Below are positions 18,401 to 26,927 of a stretch of DNA of 64,000 nt, in pieces; the stretch's first letter is position 1, and each line of letters opens with the position of its first letter. The position numbers and the translations under genes are program-made. The notes beneath the pieces are model-generated. The model was given only the letters and a program-made list of their open reading frames with translations. It did not search any database and was not told the DNA's origin. This DNA is from an uncultured Bacteroides sp. (GTDB lineage: Bacteria > Bacteroidota > Bacteroidia > Cytophagales > Cyclobacteriaceae). Where the stretch lies: NCBI GenBank assembly GCA_902168185.1, contig CABHOV010000046.1, positions 186,001 through 250,000 of the forward strand, given 5' to 3'.

Positions 18401-18802
18401 ATGGCAAAAAAAGCGAAGAAGGCAGCAAAGAAAACTGCTACAAAATCACCTAAGAAAGCTGCTAAAAAAGTAGCTCCGAAGAAGGCTGCTAAAAAAGCGG
18501 CTAAGGCGGCTCCGAAGAAAGCTGCTAAGAAGGCAGCTAAGAAATCTGCTCGTAAGCCGAATGCAGCATTCATGGCACCTCTTACTCCTAGTCCAGCATT
18601 GGCAGAAGTAATCGGTACTAAACCAGTACCAAGAACTGAGATCATTAAAAAGATCTGGGACTACATCAAGAAGAACAAACTTCAGGATGCAAAGAACAGA
18701 AGAATGATCAACGCTGATGCTAAACTGAAAACAGTTTTCGCAGGCAAAGGTCAAATTTCAATGTTTGAATTAGCAAAGGTGATTAACAAGCACGTAAAGT
18801 AA
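18401..18802 (+). CDS. SWIB/MDM2-domain protein with histone H1-like N-terminal tail
   Basis: A 133-residue protein. Residues 1-53 are almost entirely Lys/Ala/Pro (AKKAAKK repeats), as in histone H1 tails and bacterial HC1-like proteins. Residues 58-133 form a SWIB domain: PSPALAEVIGTKPVPRTEII, KKIWDYIKKNKLQDAKN, INADAKLKTVF, and FELAKVINKHVK, matching the domain from start to end. SWIB proteins in bacteria and chlamydiae are DNA-associated, so this is probably an abundant nucleoid protein. Expression is likely high: it is a single gene with a strong dedicated terminator. The tail resembles that of the ferritin-like gene at 196-816. Confidence 0.92.
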   Translation: MAKKAKKAAKKTATKSPKKAAKKVAPKKAAKKAAKAAPKKAAKKAAKKSARKPNAAFMAPLTPSPALAEVIGTKPVPRTEIIKKIWDYIKKNKLQDAKNRRMINADAKLKTVFAGKGQISMFELAKVINKHVK

Positions 18803-18824
18803 TTCATACCTTGCTGCAAAGTAT

Positions 18825-18863
18825 AAAAGGTCATTTGTCTACGACAAGTGACCTTTTGCTTTT
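18825..18863 (+). terminator. Strong rho-independent terminator of the SWIB gene
   Basis: A 15-bp stem pairs 18825-18839 with 18843-18857 (one G-T wobble), closed by a 3-base loop and followed by GCTTTTTG. It begins 22 bases after the SWIB stop codon and is flanked by A-tract on the left, so it also could stop transcription from the minus strand. Confidence 0.87.
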
Positions 18864-18889
18864 TGATAATATATATACTGATCATGGTG

Positions 18890-21415
18890 TCAGTAATATA
18901 CTACATTACAATCCGGTTTCTTTTTCTTAAAGCTCTCAACACTTTTCTTCGAGATCTTGGTGTTGTAGCACTTCAAATTTTTTATAGGCTGATTCTCCAG
19001 CGAACTGATTTTCTTCACTCCTGTATTGGAACAATCTACAAATTCAATTGTCTGCAACTTCTCCAAAGCATCCAGGTCATCAACCTGCGTTCCCGAGCAA
19101 TTCAGCTTTTTAAGATTGGATAAGCTTCCTAATACCTTCAGCTCTTCCACCGGTGTATTCGATATGTCGAGGTCTTCTATACCATTGAGTTGCCCGAGCG
19201 GTTCAAGTTTACGAACGGGGCTATTGGTAACGTGTAAAGAGCGTAAGGTCTTCAAAGTGCTGAGTGGCGCCAGATCACTTACCGTTGTTCCTGAAAAATG
19301 TAATTCCTTCAGACGTACAAATTCCTGCAAAGCAGAGAGATCGCTGATGGCAGCATCATTAAAGTGCAGTGCCTCCAACTCCACCAACCGGTGAAGGTCA
19401 TCGCGTCTTGACTTCGCCTGTATAGATACCTGCGTTTTAAAGATCCCTTTCCAATCTTCACTAAGACCTGTCCACCACCTTTCGAGGCTGTCGGTTTTAT
19501 ATACCACCAGACACTGTGGATTCTTACTTAAGAAATCCTGCACATGAAGGTTATTTATACTGGTGCCCTCTACATAAAGTCTTTTAAGTGACGTGTTATC
19601 CGCGAGTGTTGTGATGTTTTGAACTTTACTATTATCGGCACGCAGCACTTGTAGCTTCTGGAAGTGATCCAATGTAGAGAGGTCTTCCACGGGTGTATCA
19701 CTTATATCAAGAACACGAACCGATTTAAGTTCTTTGATTGGCGACAAGTCTCTTATCCCTGTTTTATTGGCAATGATCACTTGTAATTTCTGAAGCTTTC
19801 GTAACGGTTCAAGGTCACGGATCTGACTATTGCCAGCAAAGTTTACAGAATCCAGGTTGGTAACTTTTGCCAGTTCTTCCTTGGAAGGATTCGATCCGGT
19901 TTTGATAGCCGCACTTAATATACTCTTCCACTTGTCTGAAAGTGTATCCCACCAGTTCTTCAAATCTTCGGAATCAAAAATCACCAATACTCCCGGGTTC
20001 GCTGCCATAAATGCATCTGCAAGTGACCGGTCAATCTGTGTATGATCACAGTAAACCCTTTCCAACGCTGTAAGGTTCTGCAGAGCATTGAGGTTGCCGA
20101 TTAACGTATAGTTTGCATAGAGAACTTTTAATTTCTCCACACCTGCCAGGGACGCTATATCTGCTATCCGTGTACTGTCTATATGGAGTGTCTCCAACGT
20201 CTTGCAGGTAGTGATCGGAGTTATATCGGTGATCATGGTTCCTGAAACATCGAGTGTATTCAACTTGGCAAGTGTAGCGATGGGTGTGAGCGTTGTAATT
20301 TTAGTATCACGTACATTCAGGAGTTGCAGCTCCGTAAGATTGCCGAGCGGTGTAAAATCAGCTATAGCTGTTTTCTCAACCTCCAACTGCTCAAGCTTCG
20401 ACATCTTTTCGATCACCGCTATATCTGCCACGGAGGTGTTATTGATATTGAACTTTACCAGTTTATCAGAATAGCGCAGGGCTGATATATCCGATACCTT
20501 TGTCCCCGACAAGTTCAATTCCTGCAGTTCGGTAAGATTTCTCACCGGACTTAGATCTGTTATTGCTGTGTTGGAAAGATTGAGCACGCGCAAGTTTGAA
20601 AGCTGTCCAAGCGGTTCTATATCCTGTATATACTTGTTATGGCTGAGGTCTAACGTCTCAATGGCGGTGATGTCCTGTATAGCGTCCAGCGTTACACTAT
20701 CACGGATGTTCAGCTGCCTTTCAAAAACAGATTGCCATTCGTACGAGAGCTGGTTCCACCATTGTGTGAGCGCTTCCGTTTGGTTAAATTGTCGGGTATA
20801 TATACTCACGATTTTAAGATCCTGGGCTTCCGGATCGTAGTTCACCTCTATATATCGTGGCATAGTATTGTTGATCGGCTTTCCTTCGGCTGTTGTGCCC
20901 TTCATGTTTCGCAGCAGCGATACTTTATAAAAAAGTTTGTTATTCGAGTTTGTCTTTCCCTGTATATCCTGAATGGTGAATTCAAACTTTACGTTTTCAA
21001 AAAAGAAGTCTACATCTTTCAGATACGCCTGTACATCTTTGTTTGTGATAACATTTCGCTTTTCGGCGAGATCATCTTCGACCTGTACTTTGGCATCGCG
21101 AAAAATTTTGGTATAGCTTTCCGTGATCAACACGTCCTTATCCCGTGAAGATGTACTGTTGCTTCCCAGGGTATTCAATACGAATTCCAGGAACGCAACC
21201 ATATCCTTTACTTTCTGCTGGTGTTGTTGATTGGAATCAGAGGACGTAGCGGTTTGCGTAGTCTTCGACTGAGTTTGTGTAGTCTTCGGCTGTGTTTGCG
21301 TCTTTGCCGGTGTCTTCGACTTCGTTTTGGTTTTAGACTTTGCCTGCCCGTAGGCACCCGCGGTATACAGGAAAAGCAAAAAGATTGTAACAAGCCACAG
21401 CTTACTTTCTTTCAT
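18890..21415 (-). CDS. Secreted leucine-rich-repeat protein with three super-repeats
   Basis: An 841-residue exported protein. A signal peptide (1-24, ending AYGQ) is followed by a Lys/Thr/Gln linker (25-66) and a 150-residue alpha/beta domain (67-210) that I do not recognise. Then come about 22-residue LRRs of the internalin-like DLSPLxxLxxLxxLxISNT type. They are organised in three blocks, each opening with an L-x-x-WW-x-x-LS-x-x-W cap (WW at 219-220, 488-489 and 647-648) and closing with an NPxxLVxY-like end (473-480, 632-639, 833-841). I chose the Met at 21415 over 21454 because it gives a normal signal peptide. LRRs usually bind proteins; ligand unknown. Last gene of a four-gene operon. 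Confidence 0.88.
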   Translation of the reverse strand: MKESKLWLVTIFLLFLYTAGAYGQAKSKTKTKSKTPAKTQTQPKTTQTQSKTTQTATSSDSNQQHQQKVKDMVAFLEFVLNTLGSNSTSSRDKDVLITESYTKIFRDAKVQVEDDLAEKRNVITNKDVQAYLKDVDFFFENVKFEFTIQDIQGKTNSNNKLFYKVSLLRNMKGTTAEGKPINNTMPRYIEVNYDPEAQDLKIVSIYTRQFNQTEALTQWWNQLSYEWQSVFERQLNIRDSVTLDAIQDITAIETLDLSHNKYIQDIEPLGQLSNLRVLNLSNTAITDLSPVRNLTELQELNLSGTKVSDISALRYSDKLVKFNINNTSVADIAVIEKMSKLEQLEVEKTAIADFTPLGNLTELQLLNVRDTKITTLTPIATLAKLNTLDVSGTMITDITPITTCKTLETLHIDSTRIADIASLAGVEKLKVLYANYTLIGNLNALQNLTALERVYCDHTQIDRSLADAFMAANPGVLVIFDSEDLKNWWDTLSDKWKSILSAAIKTGSNPSKEELAKVTNLDSVNFAGNSQIRDLEPLRKLQKLQVIIANKTGIRDLSPIKELKSVRVLDISDTPVEDLSTLDHFQKLQVLRADNSKVQNITTLADNTSLKRLYVEGTSINNLHVQDFLSKNPQCLVVYKTDSLERWWTGLSEDWKGIFKTQVSIQAKSRRDDLHRLVELEALHFNDAAISDLSALQEFVRLKELHFSGTTVSDLAPLSTLKTLRSLHVTNSPVRKLEPLGQLNGIEDLDISNTPVEELKVLGSLSNLKKLNCSGTQVDDLDALEKLQTIEFVDCSNTGVKKISSLENQPIKNLKCYNTKISKKSVESFKKKKPDCNVVYY

Positions 21416-22238
21416 AGTAGAGAAACTTTCTGAGAAGATTTTTTTCAGTCTCATTATTTACTTTCACAAGATTTGAAATAAGCCACCCCGTATTATAGCC
21501 TGGCCTGTTAAATTGCGATAGCTCAAAATACCAGCCGTTGATCTGGAAGAAATGGAACTTCACTTCCTCCACAGTCTTAAATTTCAGATTTCCCCTCTTA
21601 ATTTCATATAGAAATAATGAAAGATGATCTGGTATATATCGCTTGCTTGCAAACTGAACTACACTGTCGCTATTCGCAAACGCCTTCCGGAGATTCATAA
21701 AATCAAGCTCATGACTCAACGGATGTATAAATTTACCGACTTTGGAAGTATCTCTTTTAAAATACGGATCAAACATATCGGCATGTACGCGACTAATTAC
21801 CCACTTGCTGCCAAGATGATCTTTCTCTAGCTCCATGAACAGAATCACCGTCTGGTTCTTTCCATTCATCGTAAAGGTAGTATGTACTTCTGAGAACCAG
21901 TTGCCACCGTGAAAATCCAGTATAGCAGGCTGTGCTTTGTCCAGTACATCTTTAGCGAACTGAACTTTCAGATCGTTGTTGATGCCGTTGTTACTGGCAT
22001 CGAACAATATACCTAAATATTTCTTCCGAAGCTTCTCGTTCCGGTATAGCTTGTCTTTGGGATAGTAACGATCGCCCTTCTCATCTTCTTCGCCATTGAA
22101 TCGCCTGATGAACTGATTGACCTGCTTGGTCTGAGCGTAGAGCTTGCTCTCATCATCTTTATCACCTACAAGCTGTGCCTGCAGGTGATACGATGATATA
22201 CATAATACTATAAAGGTGAATATGCCGGTGATTCTCAT
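21402..22238 (-). CDS. Secreted protein of unknown function, LRR operon
   Basis: A 278-residue protein with a signal peptide (residues 1-21, ending LQAQ). I do not recognise the rest. It has a charged N-terminal helical part (KQVNQFIRRFNGEEDEKGDR), an alpha/beta core with HGGNWFSEVHTTF and TVILFMELEKDHLGSKWVI, typical of NTF2-like or lipocalin-like small-domain folds, and a C-terminal half rich in aromatic residues ending KFLYYERK. It overlaps the LRR gene by 14 bases and the upstream gene by 4, so all are translationally coupled. The close coupling suggests a complex in the periplasm or outer membrane; this is inference. Confidence 0.72.
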   Translation of the reverse strand: MRITGIFTFIVLCISSYHLQAQLVGDKDDESKLYAQTKQVNQFIRRFNGEEDEKGDRYYPKDKLYRNEKLRKKYLGILFDASNNGINNDLKVQFAKDVLDKAQPAILDFHGGNWFSEVHTTFTMNGKNQTVILFMELEKDHLGSKWVISRVHADMFDPYFKRDTSKVGKFIHPLSHELDFMNLRKAFANSDSVVQFASKRYIPDHLSLFLYEIKRGNLKFKTVEEVKFHFFQINGWYFELSQFNRPGYNTGWLISNLVKVNNETEKNLLRKFLYYERK

Positions 22239-22813
22239 GCACTCGTCTCCGTCACTTTGATATCGCCTAACAACACATCCCAGAATTCAACGATTCTCCC
22301 TTGGATCTGTGTCTTCTTCCTCTCGACATATATAGTTATATCTTTCTTTGTGGTGTCTTTATATTTTAAACCATCATCCGTTTGTCCTTCAAAGTGCTGA
22401 TAGATGGTAACAACACCAACGTAGCGTCCATCTGGTTGGCGTTCCAGGTCACTGATGTAATGTATATTATACCAGGTGATCGATACGCGATCATAATTCA
22501 ACGCCATGAGGCGCTCAAAATATTTCCGTACTTTATAATAGTTTACTTCTTTTCTGTTGAGTGAAGACACTCCCATCTCGCTGTCTGGTGCAAAAAGTTC
22601 TTCTGCCCGATCCATAACGCGGTTAGCTTCCGAGAATGGTGTCTTCTTGTTACCGATGATACTTATATACTTGCTGAGATCGCGTACTTTCTCCAAGGCC
22701 AGAGAATCGATTGCCTGTTTTCTTTCAGGACTTATATCTGCATTCTGCGCAGCTATATTTCCAATGGTAAACAAGCTGAAGAGTAACGCCACTACATATT
22801 TATGATGAGTCAT
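22235..22813 (-). CDS. Secreted NTF2-like protein of unknown function, LRR operon
   Basis: A 192-residue exported protein with signal peptide 1-22 (ending IAAQ). The mature part has a short helix bundle (RKQAIDSLALEKVRDLSKYI) and an alpha+beta region with FERLMALNYDRVSITWYNI, GRYVGVVTIYQHFEG and DITIYVERKKT, a strand pattern like NTF2/SnoaL folds. No catalytic motif is evident. The gene overlaps the next one by 4 bases and starts 22 bases after the lipoprotein gene. The similar strand layout in this protein, the 278-residue protein and the N-terminal domain of the LRR protein suggests a common fold, which structure prediction could test. Confidence 0.7.
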   Translation of the reverse strand: MTHHKYVVALLFSLFTIGNIAAQNADISPERKQAIDSLALEKVRDLSKYISIIGNKKTPFSEANRVMDRAEELFAPDSEMGVSSLNRKEVNYYKVRKYFERLMALNYDRVSITWYNIHYISDLERQPDGRYVGVVTIYQHFEGQTDDGLKYKDTTKKDITIYVERKKTQIQGRIVEFWDVLLGDIKVTETSA

Positions 22814-22835
22814 GGTTGTTTGATTTTAATTTAAA

Positions 22836-23366
22836 CTATTTCTGTTTGATCAATTCGAGTTCTGTAATTTTTCCGGAACTGTCAAATTGAAGATTTCCGA
22901 TCTTGTTAAAATTTTTCTTTTGGTCTTTCAGATAATTGAGATAATCACGAATGGTAGTAGGCCGGTCATAATCTTTTTGTCCACCCGATTCGCTGATAAC
23001 AATCAACACCGGAGTATCTGCGGATGCAAACAATGACAACGCTTCGTTGATACTGTTGTTCGCTGAAGATACATTGGAGGAATTTGCTATAGCACCGAAA
23101 TATTGTTCAAGTCTCGCCTTCGGCTCTCGTGCCTTTGCTTCCGATTCTCTTCGCGCACGGTCTTCTTCCGCAAGTGCTCGTCTCCGCTCCTCTTCTTCCT
23201 TCTGCTTTCGAAGTGCTGCCTCTTGTTCTTGTTTTACTTTCTCCAGGGAAGCGGTGTTGCTTGCCTCCATGGCTTTCTTTTTACTTTTACAACCTACTCC
23301 AGCCATCATAAGAATGAGGATGGCTGCCATGATCAATCTTGACGAATTTTTGATTTGAAGCATCAT
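22836..23366 (-). CDS. Probable lipoprotein with coiled coil, first gene of LRR operon
   Basis: A 177-residue protein starting at one of two adjacent Met codons (23366 or 23363). A hydrophobic segment (MAAILILMMAGVGC) ends in a lipobox-like GVGC, followed by SKKK, so it is probably an outer-membrane or periplasmic lipoprotein, although the -3 residue is not typical. Residues about 35-80 are a charged coiled coil of KQKEEEERRR type. The C-terminal 90 residues form a small domain with PVLIVISESGG, DRPTTIRDYLNYLK and a terminal strand; I do not recognise it. It heads the four-gene operon that ends with the LRR protein. An upstream in-frame Met at 23414 gives a poor signal sequence. Confidence 0.7.
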   Translation of the reverse strand: MMLQIKNSSRLIMAAILILMMAGVGCKSKKKAMEASNTASLEKVKQEQEAALRKQKEEEERRRALAEEDRARRESEAKAREPKARLEQYFGAIANSSNVSSANNSINEALSLFASADTPVLIVISESGGQKDYDRPTTIRDYLNYLKDQKKNFNKIGNLQFDSSGKITELELIKQK

Positions 23367-23698
23367 TTTCTTTTTTCTTGGTTTATGAGGAATCTTTTCC
23401 AAAGTATTCAGCAACCTAAAATACTATGCCAATTTTGGTTTCGGATTCAAAATATTTCAACCTAAACGCATAGTATGTTTCGATTATTATTTGAACACAT
23501 TTATATGGACGATGTGTAGAGAAACCCTACACTGTTGGTATTGTTACGGAAGAAACCGTTTGGACAGAACGAATTACCGGTGAAAATTCGACAGTAGTAT
23601 ATATAACAGCGTTTAACCGTTGATCTGACCAGATAAAAATTCAATGAATCCAGCTATACATTCACCGCAACCAAACCTGTAATTCTTTTATACCTGAG

Positions 23699-23716
23699 CT
23701 ATACTATTTAGTATAG
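23699..23716. promoter_or_regulatory. 8-bp-arm palindrome, possible operator
   Basis: CTATACTA and TAGTATAG are perfect reverse complements separated by TT. The 18-base palindrome resembles a dimeric repressor site. No regulator gene is adjacent; the arms are rich in the TATA tetranucleotide that is common in this DNA, so chance is possible. Confidence 0.35.
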
Positions 23717-23754
23717 TTTATAGTTGATTACTCTAAACTAATCTTTTGCGAAGA

Positions 23755-23796
23755 AAAGAAAAGCCCTTCGGATTGATCATCAATCGAAGGGCTTTA
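23755..23796 (-). terminator. Terminator of the susCD-phosphoesterase operon
   Basis: AAAGCCCTTCG (23760-23770) pairs with CGAAGGGCTTT (23785-23795), and ATTG/CAAT extends the stem inward around a 5-base loop with one bulged G. On the minus strand the stem is followed by TCTTTTCTT. It lies 28 bases past the stop of the minus-strand phosphoesterase gene. Confidence 0.87.
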
Positions 23797-23823
23797 TAAT
23801 TATAGTTAATCCTGATAAGAAGT

Positions 23824-25341
23824 TCAGGACTGCAACGTCAACTCGGACAAACGGATTTCCTTCTTGTATACATTTTTAAACCGGTCAGTAGCTTGTACTA
23901 TAATTTTATCTGCATTCGCGGATGGCTTTCCGAAAAACATGTGGTCTGTTAATACCGGATCAACCCAACCGCGCCTGGAAGGTTTCTCTGCACCTTCGTG
24001 CAACGCCACAGAAAGCGGATCGAATGCGATCTCCTGCTGAAGTTCACCCATACTCTTTCCATCTTCAAACCATTCTACTTTCCATTGCGGATCCCAATTC
24101 CAAACATTCACAGAAAAATAGTCAGGTTTGTCTTTCACTGCACCTACCGGATAAATCCGCAGCTGGTAATCTTTCTCATGACCAACAGCTTTGTGGTACC
24201 ATTGTATCTCATTGCCGTTCACTTCGTATACTGCATATCCGTTAGGAGTTCCGTCATAACAGATTGGTCCGGTCCACCACGCACCGCATACTGTACCATG
24301 CACGTGTTCTATTGTCCCTTCATGAATTACTTTTTCATTGAAGTGCGTATGTCCCGACATGATGTGTGCTTTAAAAGGCTTGAGTAACCGGTATAGCTCT
24401 TTCCGGTTGGACACCACACCTCCTATCGGTTCTTCATCGAGTTTATTGCGTCTCTTCGCACCTGTATTCACGGGTATATGCAGCGATACCACAACTGTAG
24501 AACCAGGTTTGACCTGCGCGAGATCCTGCTCGAGCCACGCAAACTGCTGCTCCGATATATACCCTATATATTTCTTGGAAGCACCTAAAAAGAATACATC
24601 GTCCAATGTGACGTAGTGAACATCGCCACGGTTATACGAGTAATACGAAGGACCGAAATGTTCCTTGAATGTTTTGGATGAATAGTCATCGGTGCGTGCA
24701 TCAATATCCATATCATGATTTCCAATCACTTGAAAAAATGGAATCCCTGTTTTCTTGACCGCTTCTTTATAGTCTGCAAACAACTCGAATTTGTCCCACA
24801 CTAGGTCACCACATCCAATGCCATGGAAGAGCGTTTCTTTCGGATAACTATTCACCAGTTTAAACGTATCCGGAGCAGACTGTGAATTCAGCAATGCTGC
24901 ATCTTCTGCATTTTGTATTTGAGGATCAGCCCACACAATGAAGTTGTGTCGCGTATCGTCAACTGCTAATTTTTGTAAATCGAAATCTGCCTTAAAGCTT
25001 CCCTTTGCGTTTTCGATGCGCTTGTAAAAGCCGGTTATGCCGTATTGATGATTAAACGCGTATCCTTTCGGAACTGATATATATACAAATTCGGCAACAG
25101 CGTTACTGTTCAGTATATAATTACCTTTTGCATCGGTATAAGTAATATTAATACCATCGGTCACTGCGACACCCGCCACTCCCTTTGCATTTGCACGCAC
25201 CACGCCTGTGAGTTTAATCGCAGAAAGATCTTTACGCACACCTTTACCAGCGGGTTTACCTTGAGCCATCGTTACGCTTATTCCCAGGCCTACTCCGCTT
25301 AAACCCAATGCGCGCAGGAATGCTCTTCTGTTTAATGCCAT
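23824..25341 (-). CDS. Tat-exported calcineurin-like phosphoesterase of the sus operon
   Basis: A 505-residue metallophosphoesterase. Residues 1-27 are a Tat signal (NRRAFLRALG followed by a hydrophobic core), fitting an enzyme exported folded with its metals. Residues 40-125 form a carboxypeptidase-regulatory-like beta domain. The catalytic domain carries the usual metal ligands: DPQ at 139-141, GCGDLVWD (176-183), GNHD (207-210), SLHIPVN and SGHTHFNE. A C-terminal beta domain of about 110 residues follows (GNEIQWYHKA, then NVWNWDPQW), matching the three-domain MetallophosN/Metallophos/MetallophosC layout. It is third in an operon after susC and susD (59 bases downstream of susD), so the phosphorylated compound it cleaves is probably what that pair imports. 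Substrate unknown. Confidence 0.92.
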   Translation of the reverse strand: MALNRRAFLRALGLSGVGLGISVTMAQGKPAGKGVRKDLSAIKLTGVVRANAKGVAGVAVTDGINITYTDAKGNYILNSNAVAEFVYISVPKGYAFNHQYGITGFYKRIENAKGSFKADFDLQKLAVDDTRHNFIVWADPQIQNAEDAALLNSQSAPDTFKLVNSYPKETLFHGIGCGDLVWDKFELFADYKEAVKKTGIPFFQVIGNHDMDIDARTDDYSSKTFKEHFGPSYYSYNRGDVHYVTLDDVFFLGASKKYIGYISEQQFAWLEQDLAQVKPGSTVVVSLHIPVNTGAKRRNKLDEEPIGGVVSNRKELYRLLKPFKAHIMSGHTHFNEKVIHEGTIEHVHGTVCGAWWTGPICYDGTPNGYAVYEVNGNEIQWYHKAVGHEKDYQLRIYPVGAVKDKPDYFSVNVWNWDPQWKVEWFEDGKSMGELQQEIAFDPLSVALHEGAEKPSRRGWVDPVLTDHMFFGKPSANADKIIVQATDRFKNVYKKEIRLSELTLQS

Positions 25342-25400
25342 TATATGCTATTTAAAATTGAATATACTTACTAAAGTTATCAGACATGGTATATGCTATA

Positions 25401-26867
25401 CTATTTTTCCCACCATACTTTGGTGTTGATCTCATCTCCGCCCATGGACTCTACCGCGCGGGCATAGTTCTCGGGATTATTCGTCTGCACAACAATCGGG
25501 TATTCAAAACGTACCGGTACATTCTGGTCGTTTAGCATCGCGTCCGTCTTTGGTAATACAGGGAAGCCTGTACGTCTGTATTCAAACCACTGCTGATAAT
25601 CATTAAAATATAGGGCGTAATATTTCTGTAACATAATACGCTCCAGTGTGCCATCGTAGGCCGTTGCTTCGTTTTCAAAATATCCGGCAGGCAATACAGC
25701 ATTCCATTGTTCGATGGCTGCTTTCACACCATTCTGATAATGTGTTTTGGCATCTGAAGCAAGTATACCACGTTGCGCCAGTTCTGCTTTTATAAACTCC
25801 ACCTCAGCATACGTCATGATAATGGAAACCATGGGAGCTGTCACCAAGGCGATATTCAGGTTAGAAGGTTGGTAGTCGAATTGAGAATCGCTTCCGGTAT
25901 AGGCGCTTGGTATACCTTTATACCCGATCGTTGTCTTTCCATCTTTTGATTTCGCCTGTGTGTTGAACACGGCTCTGCGTGGATCATTAAAAGCATTCAG
26001 GTTATCGATGAAGAAAGCTGCACCGGCACGAAACGTTGTGAAATCTATAGCGCGACCCCAGGGAGAAACATTGGCACCAACACCTGAAATCTTAATGATC
26101 GCAGATTCATCATTCTTTGTAAATACAGGGTACTTCACCGGGTCGTTGATCATCTCGGTCATTTTTGCAAATGAGTTCATCTCTGTACGCTTCGATACAC
26201 GCAACAGTAACCGAAGGTGAAGGGAATTACAGAACATTCTCCACTTCTTTATATTCTTGCCATCTTTCACGTCATCGGCTGTATTGCTATAGAGTAAATC
26301 GGAGCCGAAGATCATTGGCTTGGTAGGATCGAACAATGTGTTAGCACGCTCAAGGTCTGCCAAAATCATAGTATATATCTCTTGCTGTGTATTGAAGGCT
26401 GGCTGAAATATACCTTCATCGCCACGCACAGCTTCATCCATCGGCACATCGCCAAAGCAGTCTGTAAGTTGTGAATAGATCCACGCATTCAACGTAAGGG
26501 CTACCGCCTCATAGTTTACATCCGATACTGCAATCGCAGCGGCTTTCATTTCCTTTACGTTATTAAGCCAACGGTAATATGTATTCCAGGTCGAGTTACC
26601 TGCTGTCTCACTGATAACATACCGGTGCACACCACCCGAAACACTCGGATATGGCAGTGCTACCTGCATGATGTTAAAAGTAAAGTCGTCACTCTTCGTT
26701 GTATTAAAAGTAGACACGGAATAGAGTATCGGGTTCAGCAATGTACCCGGGCTGATCTTTTCAATCTTGTTTGGGTCCGTATTTACTTCTTCAAAACCAT
26801 CGGTACAGGAGAAGCTAACCGCTCCCATAAGTATAAATGCTATTGATATTTTCTTGATGTTCATCAT
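25401..26867 (-). CDS. SusD/RagB-family outer-membrane lipoprotein
   Basis: A 488-residue SusD-like protein. The N-terminus is a lipoprotein signal ending FSC followed by TDGFEEVNTDPNKI, typical of the SusD-like_2 group. TPR-like helices follow, and the C-terminus has the group's PVRFEYPIVVQTNNPENYARAV and KVWWEK ends. SusD proteins sit on the cell surface as the lid of a SusC channel and bind the nutrient. It lies 60 bases downstream of susC on the same strand and 59 upstream of the phosphoesterase. No carbohydrate-active enzyme is nearby, unlike a polysaccharide locus. Two adjacent Met codons (26867 and 26864) make the exact start uncertain by one residue. Confidence 0.93.
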   Translation of the reverse strand: MMNIKKISIAFILMGAVSFSCTDGFEEVNTDPNKIEKISPGTLLNPILYSVSTFNTTKSDDFTFNIMQVALPYPSVSGGVHRYVISETAGNSTWNTYYRWLNNVKEMKAAAIAVSDVNYEAVALTLNAWIYSQLTDCFGDVPMDEAVRGDEGIFQPAFNTQQEIYTMILADLERANTLFDPTKPMIFGSDLLYSNTADDVKDGKNIKKWRMFCNSLHLRLLLRVSKRTEMNSFAKMTEMINDPVKYPVFTKNDESAIIKISGVGANVSPWGRAIDFTTFRAGAAFFIDNLNAFNDPRRAVFNTQAKSKDGKTTIGYKGIPSAYTGSDSQFDYQPSNLNIALVTAPMVSIIMTYAEVEFIKAELAQRGILASDAKTHYQNGVKAAIEQWNAVLPAGYFENEATAYDGTLERIMLQKYYALYFNDYQQWFEYRRTGFPVLPKTDAMLNDQNVPVRFEYPIVVQTNNPENYARAVESMGGDEINTKVWWEK

Positions 26868-26927
26868 CGTATATTATGTTTTAGGAACAATGGTTGTTCC
26901 ATGCTATATCTATATACCGTAAAGTGA

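Larger units (their letters stand above)
23367..23823. other. Intergenic region with palindrome, repeats and terminator
   Basis: This 457-base gap separates the lipoprotein start from the phosphoesterase stop. Besides the terminator at 23760-23795 it contains a palindrome CTATACTA-TT-TAGTATAG (23699-23716), a direct repeat CAACCTAAA (23412-23420 and 23458-23466), and a 9-bp inverted repeat ATACTATGC / GCATAGTAT (23421-23429 and 23468-23476). I see no open reading frame of note. The repeat cluster near 23412-23476 sits just upstream of the LRR operon start and could be its control region. Confidence 0.55.
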
